Part shown: positions 6,692-11,909 of the stretch, piece after piece
Numbering within the stretch: the first letter of the stretch is position 1
Layout of the letters: every line of letters starts with the position of its first letter
Assembly: GCA_026392325.1 (NCBI GenBank)
Contig: JAPLCH010000083.1
Location: 1-11,909, forward strand
Origin: Solirubrobacterales bacterium
GTDB lineage: Bacteria > Actinomycetota > Thermoleophilia > Solirubrobacterales > Solirubrobacteraceae
Length of the DNA stretch: 11,909 nucleotides
Reading direction: 5' to 3'
Notes under the pieces: model-generated
Databases searched by the model: none
The model's input: only the letters and a program-made list of their open reading frames with translations
What the model was told of the DNA's origin: nothing
Program-made: the position numbers and the translations under genes

Positions 6692-7716
6692 AACGTGAAC
6701 CGGGCCGAGCGGATGTCACGCTCAAGTGCACTTCGAAGCAAGTCGTTCAGCAATTCGGGGTATTCAACGCCAGCAGCGGCGAAGAGCCTTGAGAACACGC
6801 TGGTCGACGTGAACCCTGGAGAGGTGTTGACCTCGTTGATCAGAACATCATCTCCGTTGACGAAACAGTCCACGCGTGAGTACCCCTCGCAGCCCAATGC
6901 CCGGAACGCACGCCCGGCAACCATGCAGACGGCCTCAGCCTGCTGCGCTGAGATCTCCGCTGGCACGACAAGCTCCATGCCACCAGACTTGTACTTGCGG
7001 TCATAGTCGTACCACTCGCCCTCAGTAGCACCGGGCAAAGTGATCTCCCCTGGTGGAGAGAGCACAAGCTCCGTCCGGCCTTCTGGCCCGACCTTTTCAA
7101 GGGCAGAAATCTCAATCTCACGTCCCGAGCAGGACGCCTCAATGATCACTCGTGGGTCATGAACCAACGCTGCCGTGATTGCCTCTCGGATCTGATCTGA
7201 AGCAGGATCGTCCACCCGCGAGATTCCAACGGAAGAGCCGAGTCTCGCTGGCTTTACCCAAACTGGGGACCCGAGCCTTTGAGCTGACTCAACAATCTGG
7301 TCGCTGTGCTCAGTCCACTCGGTGTCTGTGAATCCGACGAAGTCAACTTGAGGAATCCCTTCCTGCGCAAGGCGCTGTTTCGCAAGAATTTTGTCCAAGC
7401 CCATAGCTGACGCGGCGACTCCCGAACCAACGTAAGGAATGCGCACAGACTCCAGCAGCCCCTGCAGGGTTCCGTCCTCACCAAACGGCCCGTGGACGAC
7501 CGGGAACGCGACATCAAATCCTTCAATCCCAACTCCCGGACTGAGCGTCACTGGCTCCCCATCCCCGCTCCATGTCCCGTCAACAGCAATCTCAATCAGC
7601 GTCGCAGAATGGCCCGACTGCCGAAGCCCTTCAACTACCGAAGCCCCAGAGTTAAGAGATACCTCCCGTTCAGACGAACGGCCTCCGGCGATGACTGCGA
7701 CTGAGAGAGGTTCCAT
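6688..7716 (-). CDS. ddl: D-alanine--D-alanine ligase
   Basis: This ATP-grasp enzyme joins two D-alanines for the end of the peptidoglycan stem peptide. In the 342-residue product I see the N-terminal AGGRSSEREVSL with substrate-binding Glu16, HGPFGEDGTLQGLLE (75-89), PYVGSG, the ATP-binding lysine in VWVKPARLGSSVGI (K155, S161, S162), the tyrosine loop EWYDYDRKY (224-232), and the metal and substrate residues in RVD (261-263) and NEVNTSPGFT (274-283). Length is normal. The ATG overlaps the pknB stop by one base (TAATG) and no Shine-Dalgarno sequence is seen, so reinitiation after PknB translation is the likely mode. Linkage to the SEDS protein, PBP and PknB fits joint control of peptidoglycan synthesis. 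A vancomycin-type D-Ala-D-Lac ligase is less likely because of the chromosomal wall-gene setting and absence of VanH/VanX neighbours. Confidence 0.95.
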   Translation of the reverse strand: MEPLSVAVIAGGRSSEREVSLNSGASVVEGLRQSGHSATLIEIAVDGTWSGDGEPVTLSPGVGIEGFDVAFPVVHGPFGEDGTLQGLLESVRIPYVGSGVAASAMGLDKILAKQRLAQEGIPQVDFVGFTDTEWTEHSDQIVESAQRLGSPVWVKPARLGSSVGISRVDDPASDQIREAITAALVHDPRVIIEASCSGREIEISALEKVGPEGRTELVLSPPGEITLPGATEGEWYDYDRKYKSGGMELVVPAEISAQQAEAVCMVAGRAFRALGCEGYSRVDCFVNGDDVLINEVNTSPGFTSTSVFSRLFAAAGVEYPELLNDLLRSALERDIRSARFTF

Positions 7717-9605
7717 TAGGGTAGCGCGGGGTCGGGCCCACAGGTGAGTGTGATCTTCGCGCTCTTGGGCTGGTCAGTCCCCCCAAGAGGTGACTGCGAA
7801 GCGACATAGTTGTTCGGGGCGATACAGCTTGGTGGCGAGGTCGCGATTGAGCTGAACCCTGCTGCTTTGAGATCATGCATCGCGACCGTGACAAGCTTCC
7901 CGGACTCGTCCGTAACAGCGATCCAAGGGGCAGAGACCACCAGACTGACGGTGCTTCCCTTGTCTTCCTTGCTTCCCCCGGAAGGCGTCTGGCTCAAGAC
8001 GGTGCCGGCGGGCTGGTCTGACACTTGAGTCGTCGCTGTCGGAACCACAAAGCCTGCGGCTTGCAGAGTCGAGCGCGCATCAGCCAACGCTTGATCCTTC
8101 ACGTCCGGAACCAACACCTGGTCCTGACCGCTGGAGACAAAGAGCGTTATCTGGCTGCCCTTGAGAATCGACAGGCCGGCTGCCGGGTCCGTTCCGATCG
8201 CATTGCCCTTCTTCACATCAATGCTCGCCTTCTGACGAACAACAACCTTGAATCCAAGTTTCTCAAGCAGTCGCTGAGCATCAGCTGCAGGCATGTCCGC
8301 CACAGTTGGAATCTGGACCGTTCCCGGCCCATCAGAGACAAAGAGCGTGATCTTGTTGTCAGACGGAACTCGAGCGCCCGCATCTGGCGTCTGCTTGATG
8401 ACTCGACCGTTGGGCTGATTGCTCTGGACCAGCTGAATGCTTGGCTGCTCCGTGAAACCCGCATTTGAGATAACCGTCAAGGCAAGCTGCTTATCCTGCC
8501 CAACAACGAGAGGCATTGTCTTCGTATCAACCCCGCCAATTACGCCAGTGGCGAAAAGAAGGCCCACAATCACAGCAAGGCCAGCTGCGATCCCGCCGGC
8601 AATCATCCAATTGCGCTTCCGCTTCTTCGCAGCCTCCTGGTCTTCAACTGGCGGCTGAGCTTCGTCACTGGTAGCGCCCATCGCTCCTGTCACTGGCATT
8701 TCAGCCGCCGCTGCTGCGACGGCAGCAGCCTCTGGTGCAGTGAAAGCAACCGTCGCCGTCGTGTCGTAACCCGGACGCAAGCGTTCAGCTATTGCGTTCA
8801 GTGCGCTTGCAAGCTCATCTGTTGAAGCTGGCCTGTCAGACGGAGTCTTGCGCAGCGTCCACATGACCACCGAGTCAAGGTCTGGACTCACGCCCGCTAC
8901 CAATGCGCTTGGCAGCTGGGGCGTTTGGGTGACCTGCTTCATGGCTATCGCGACGGGCGAGTCAGCATCAAACGGAACTTTCCCCGTCAACATTTCGTAA
9001 AGCACAACTCCGATGGAGTAAATGTCCGCCTGAGCCCCAGCTTCATGCCCTTGAGCCTGTTCTGGGGAGATGTAATGGGCGGTCCCCATGATCGAACCGG
9101 CCTCCGTGATTCCTCCGGCTCCGGCTCTTGCAATTCCGAAGTCGGTGACAGTGGCATGGTCATTCGCATCGACCATCACGTTCTGTGGCTTCACATCACG
9201 ATGGACGATTCCGCCGCGATGGGCAAAGCCAGCTGCCTGGCAGATCTGGGTCGCGATGGCGACGGCTCTTGCTGGGTCAAGCGGAGCCTCTTCACGGATC
9301 AGGTCCTTCAACGTGCGACCGGGCAAATACTCCATCGCGATGTAGGAGGTTCCATCCCAGTCACCGCGGTCAAAAACCGATACGACATTTGGATGCTGGA
9401 GTCCTGCTGCTGCCTGTGCCTCTTGGCGAAAGCGGTTTACGAAATCCGGATCGCTTGCGAAGCGGCGGTGGAGAACCTTGATGGCGACTTGGCGTCCAAG
9501 CTCGGAGTCAGTTGCGAGATAGACGTCGGCCATCCCGCCGGATCCAAGTCTGGAGACCACCGTATAACGGTTGGCAATCGTGATTCCTTGCATAAGTTCA
9601 GGCAT
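7716..9605 (-). CDS. pknB: PknB-type Ser/Thr kinase with four PASTA repeats
   Basis: A 629-residue receptor kinase. The domain (about 14-276) carries GSGGMA (21-26), K43, E62, HRDVKPQN (135-142), DFG (155-157), an activation loop with T167, S171 and T175, and SPE (180-182). An Ala-rich juxtamembrane stretch (290-320), a basic KKRKR run and one membrane helix (about 334-354) follow. Four outer PASTA repeats lie near 362-429, 430-497, 498-558 and 559-625, with typical endings such as ITLFVSDGPG and ITLFVSSGQ. In the PknB family PASTA repeats bind muropeptides or lipid II, and the kinase tunes wall synthesis and division. The last repeat has two cysteines (C594, C622), which may form a disulfide. 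The ATG at 9605 is 21 bases after the PBP stop; M5 is an alternative start, and neither has a clear ribosome binding site. No PknA gene sits between PBP and PknB, unlike the mycobacterial order. The frame is intact. Confidence 0.95.
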   Translation of the reverse strand: MPELMQGITIANRYTVVSRLGSGGMADVYLATDSELGRQVAIKVLHRRFASDPDFVNRFRQEAQAAAGLQHPNVVSVFDRGDWDGTSYIAMEYLPGRTLKDLIREEAPLDPARAVAIATQICQAAGFAHRGGIVHRDVKPQNVMVDANDHATVTDFGIARAGAGGITEAGSIMGTAHYISPEQAQGHEAGAQADIYSIGVVLYEMLTGKVPFDADSPVAIAMKQVTQTPQLPSALVAGVSPDLDSVVMWTLRKTPSDRPASTDELASALNAIAERLRPGYDTTATVAFTAPEAAAVAAAAAEMPVTGAMGATSDEAQPPVEDQEAAKKRKRNWMIAGGIAAGLAVIVGLLFATGVIGGVDTKTMPLVVGQDKQLALTVISNAGFTEQPSIQLVQSNQPNGRVIKQTPDAGARVPSDNKITLFVSDGPGTVQIPTVADMPAADAQRLLEKLGFKVVVRQKASIDVKKGNAIGTDPAAGLSILKGSQITLFVSSGQDQVLVPDVKDQALADARSTLQAAGFVVPTATTQVSDQPAGTVLSQTPSGGSKEDKGSTVSLVVSAPWIAVTDESGKLVTVAMHDLKAAGFSSIATSPPSCIAPNNYVASQSPLGGTDQPKSAKITLTCGPDPALP

Positions 9606-9626
9606 GGCGGCACATTCTCACGGAAT

Positions 9627-10187
9627 TTAGCCGCCCACGGAGTTACGCAGGAGAACCTCCAGAACATCACGTGCAATCGGAGCAGCAACCGTTCCTCCGA
9701 AACCCCCCAGACTGCGCTCCACCGTTACCGCGATCGCGATCGTTGGATGATCGGCTGGAGCAAAAGCAATGAACCAAGGCTGGGTGATGTTCTGAAGCGG
9801 GTCAATCTGGGCCGTGCCGGTCTTGCCAGCAACCTCAATTCCATTCAGAGCAGCTGCGGTACCAGTGCCCTCCTTGACGACCGCCTTCATCATCTCAGTC
9901 ACGATCGAAGCAGTTGAGGGCTTCATCACGCGGGACTGCTGCTCGGAACCGATCCGGTTGATCGTGCGCCCGTCCGGATCAATAATCCGGTCGCCGATCC
10001 GAGGCTTCATCAGGACCCCGCGGTTTGCCACCGCTGCGGCAACTTCTGCCATCTGGAGGGGAGTCACGGAGAGCTTGTCCTGGCCAATACCAAGACGGGC
10101 AATGTCCACATTGGGGTCTGTCGGCGGAACGATCGAACCCTTGACCCGGGCGCCAGAGGAAACCATCTGGGAATCCGGATAGTCAAG
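9627..10187 (-). pseudogene. pbpA: Class B penicillin-binding protein (PbpA-like), C-terminal part after a frameshift
   Basis: This is the downstream half of the transpeptidase whose N-terminal half is at 10183-11046. In this frame PBP character starts at about 10187 with LDYPDSQMVSSG and continues as VDIARLGIGQDKLSVTPLQMA, the KTG box in EVAGKTGTAQ (codons at about 9824-9816), PWFIAFAPADHP, AVTVERSLGG, and the stop at 9627. The first ATG in frame is at 10166, so an automatic call would make a 179-residue protein starting there; that protein alone lacks the serine nucleophile and could not work. The two halves fit together with only about five residues missing, so they are one gene interrupted by a loss of about 13 bases. 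This could be a sequence error in a gene that is intact in the living cell. Confidence 0.87.
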
Positions 10188-11046
10188 CTAACCCGAAGCG
10201 CCGCATGTAACGGCCCATCGTGTCCCGTCCCAAATCACTCGCGACATTCGCCCAGGCCGTATTGATCGAGAACGTCAACGCTGTGGTCAGGTCAACAGGC
10301 CCATAGTCAACCTTGTCGTCGTTGTTGAGTGGAACTCCAGAAAATGTTTGTGGACTCTTGCCATCCACAGTTGACGCTGCCGTGTACTTCCCACTGTCAA
10401 TCGCAGCAACAGCAGTGACGACCTTGAACGTCGAGCCTGGTGGATAGCCGGCCTGGGTTGCCCGGTTCAGCAGAGGGGATGCCGGGTCCTTCCTGGCCGA
10501 GTTCAAGTCGGTTGGATTGAAGTCTGGAACGCTGGCCATCACCCGGACGGCTCCCGTACGGGGATCAAGGGCCACTACGGAACCGGCGCGACCAGCCAGA
10601 TCACGCAAGGCCACCCGTTGCGCCTCCTGGTCAAACCAGGTCTTCACGTCGTTGCCGACCTTCTGATGCCCTTGGATTCGAACCCAAGCCGACGACAGAG
10701 AATCGGACCGCCCAAGGAGCGCATCTCTGCGGAAGAGCTCCGTCCCAGTATCTGGAATTCCCTGTGCCGGAAATGACCAGCCCACTGACTGAGCAAACAG
10801 TGGCCCCTGCGGATACTGGCGCTTCCAAGTCTTGCCGGGGCCCTTGACGGACTTCGCGAGAACTGTGCCGTCGTGGGCGAAGATCGTCCCGCGATCAATT
10901 TCAAGTTCCTCAAGAAGCACACGTCGATTCAAAGGGTTGTCGCGCAAGGACTTCGCCTCAAAGACTGTCCAGCGGGAAGTGAAGCCGACCAGAATCGCAA
11001 AGAGGATCACGACCAGCCCGAAGAGCCTTCCGATCGGCTTGTTCAT
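10183..11046 (-). pseudogene. pbpA: Class B penicillin-binding protein (PbpA-like), N-terminal part before a frameshift
   Basis: Class B PBPs cross-link peptidoglycan and work with a SEDS glycosyltransferase, here encoded just upstream. The 287-residue product has a short cytoplasmic start, one membrane anchor (about 7-24), a dimerisation-type region with IDRGTIFAHDGTVLAKS (50-66), then the transpeptidase domain from about VVALDPRTGAVRVMAS. Of the three penicillin-binding motifs, the S-x-x-K (S205 to K208 in YPPGSTFK) and S-x-N (S260 to N262 in FSINTAW) lie here, and K-T-G lies in the downstream half. The frame ends soon after YMRRFGL at a TGA (10185-10183), where relatives continue with a few residues and then LDYP. 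The ATG at 11046 overlaps the SEDS gene stop as ATGA, indicating coupling. Unless the break is a sequencing fault, no whole PBP can be made from this gene. Confidence 0.9.
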
Positions 11047-11909
11047 GCCGGTCGCCTCGCCCTGTCAGAGACGAGAAGCAGCAAAGCAAGCAAGACGAAG
11101 TTGGCCACAAGCGACGACCCTCCATAGGAGATGAATGGGAGAGTTACTCCAGTCAGTGGAATCACCCTGGTCACACCCCCGACAATCACGAAGACCTGCA
11201 GCGCAAACACGGCAGTCAGACCGGCCGCCAGAAGTGTTGAAAACGAATCCCTGGCAACCGTGGCTGCTTTGAAGCCGCGGGCCACAAAAAGCAAGTAACA
11301 AAGGAGCACTCCGCAGGCTCCTGTGAGCCCAAGCTCATCTGTGATCACTGAGTAGATCAAGTCCGTCTGGGGTGCCGGAACGAGCGTGCCTCCCCCTGGC
11401 AAGGCCAGAATGGACGCTCCAAGCCCCTTGCCCAACAACCCGCCGTCCGCCTGCGCAAAGACCGATTGGGCCAACTGGTAGCTGCCTCCAGGACGGTTGT
11501 AGAGAATTGGGTCAAACGGGTTGAGCCAAGCGTCAACCCGATCGTGGACGTGACCAACATGCGTTCCAAGGAACCACGCTCCGACGGCAAAGAGCAGCAG
11601 GCCGACAAACGGGAAGCTCACCTTCCCCGTTGCCACATAGAGGACGGCAAGAAACCCGCCGAAAAACATCAGCGAGGAACCAAGATCCCGGATGAAGATC
11701 AGCATCAGCATCGCAGCGCCCCAGATCAGCAACAGTGGGCCAAGATGCTTGAGTCGGGGAATCGTTATCCCCGCGATTGTGCGACCGCCTTGAACCAGTA
11801 GCTGCCGCGTGTCGCGCAGATACGAGGCAAGGAATATGACGATCCCGATCTTCGCGAATTCGGTTGGTTGAAAGACCATGCCTCCCGGAAGCCGAACACC
11901 CAGAAATGC
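11043..11909 (-). CDS. SEDS family protein (FtsW/RodA type), C-terminal part
   Basis: SEDS proteins polymerise lipid II into glycan strands in the membrane, paired with a class B PBP. The window holds the last 288 codons; the start lies beyond the right edge. Family features seen are the QPTEFAKIG motif, IRDLGSSLMFFGGFL, the extracellular loop with WLNPFDPILYNRPGGSYQLAQS, the GGLLGKGLG stretch, PQTDLIYSVITDELGLTG, GVTRVIPLTGVTLPFISYGGSSL, and a last membrane helix ahead of a basic tail. Several hydrophobic helices are evident. The ATG at 11879 is internal, since family sequence (FLGVRLPGG) continues upstream of it to the edge. Its stop overlaps the PBP start (ATGA). By gene order it matches the actinobacterial rodA/ftsW-pbpA-pknB cluster. 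FtsW and RodA cannot be separated safely from this part, so no symbol is given. Confidence 0.93.
   Translation of the reverse strand, partial: AFLGVRLPGGMVFQPTEFAKIGIVIFLASYLRDTRQLLVQGGRTIAGITIPRLKHLGPLLLIWGAAMLMLIFIRDLGSSLMFFGGFLAVLYVATGKVSFPFVGLLLFAVGAWFLGTHVGHVHDRVDAWLNPFDPILYNRPGGSYQLAQSVFAQADGGLLGKGLGASILALPGGGTLVPAPQTDLIYSVITDELGLTGACGVLLCYLLFVARGFKAATVARDSFSTLLAAGLTAVFALQVFVIVGGVTRVIPLTGVTLPFISYGGSSLVANFVLLALLLLVSDRARRPA

Noticed and set aside
8925..9917. Plus-strand open frame of 330 codons opposite the pknB start and PBP end
   Set aside because: Long, but it mirrors the conserved kinase domain on the minus strand; composition (many His, Arg, Ser, Trp, Cys) is that of a shadow frame.
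10160..10200. Programmed ribosomal frameshift joining the two PBP halves
   Set aside because: No slippery heptamer or downstream structure was seen, and about five family residues are missing, which a frameshift would not restore.

Overview
The window is a compact stretch of a moderately high-GC actinobacterial genome devoted almost wholly to cell envelope biogenesis. The PASTA-domain PknB kinase beside a SEDS protein and a class B penicillin-binding protein points to Actinomycetota. The style of PurM, of the divergent UppP and of the DUF354 protein reminds me of Thermoleophilia/Solirubrobacterales; this is an impression from remembered family sequences, not a search. Genes overlap or nearly touch. 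The only intergenic space of note is 80 bp (2609-2688), there is no gene-free stretch over 300 bases, and I see no tRNA, rRNA, mobile element or CRISPR.

Layout. (1) Minus strand, 2608 down to 1: a DegT/DnrJ-type sugar aminotransferase, a DUF354 GT-B-like protein, and the N-terminal part of a CapD/FlaA1-like membrane nucleotide-sugar dehydratase that runs off the left edge. Together they look like a surface-glycan operon. (2) Plus strand, 2689 to 6691: a DedA membrane protein (broken), a divergent UppP, PurM, and a Ser/Thr kinase with one membrane span and an MviN-like/discoidin-like extracellular domain. (3) Minus strand, 11909 down to 6688: a SEDS protein (FtsW/RodA, cut by the right edge), a class B PBP (split by a frameshift), a PknB kinase with four PASTA repeats, and D-Ala-D-Ala ligase. 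Blocks 1 and 2 diverge from the 80-bp region. Blocks 2 and 3 meet tail to tail, sharing a CTAG in which both stop codons lie.

How the genes fit together: Ddl makes the D-Ala-D-Ala end of the peptidoglycan precursor, the SEDS protein and PBP polymerise and cross-link it, and PknB senses wall fragments outside and signals inside. UppP, and plausibly DedA, recycle the undecaprenyl phosphate carrier used for both peptidoglycan and the glycan made by block 1. PurM (purine synthesis) is the metabolic outsider.

The main oddity is that three otherwise well-conserved genes each lack an internal piece: DegT (about 26 codons, in frame), DedA (about 70-76 bp, frame lost) and the PBP (about 13 bp, frame lost). 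The rest of each reading frame is clean, so assembly or consensus error, or very recent damage, is more likely than old decay. I found no convincing undescribed system. The most interesting biology is the kinase with an extracellular discoidin-like sensor and the UppP with altered active-site positions.
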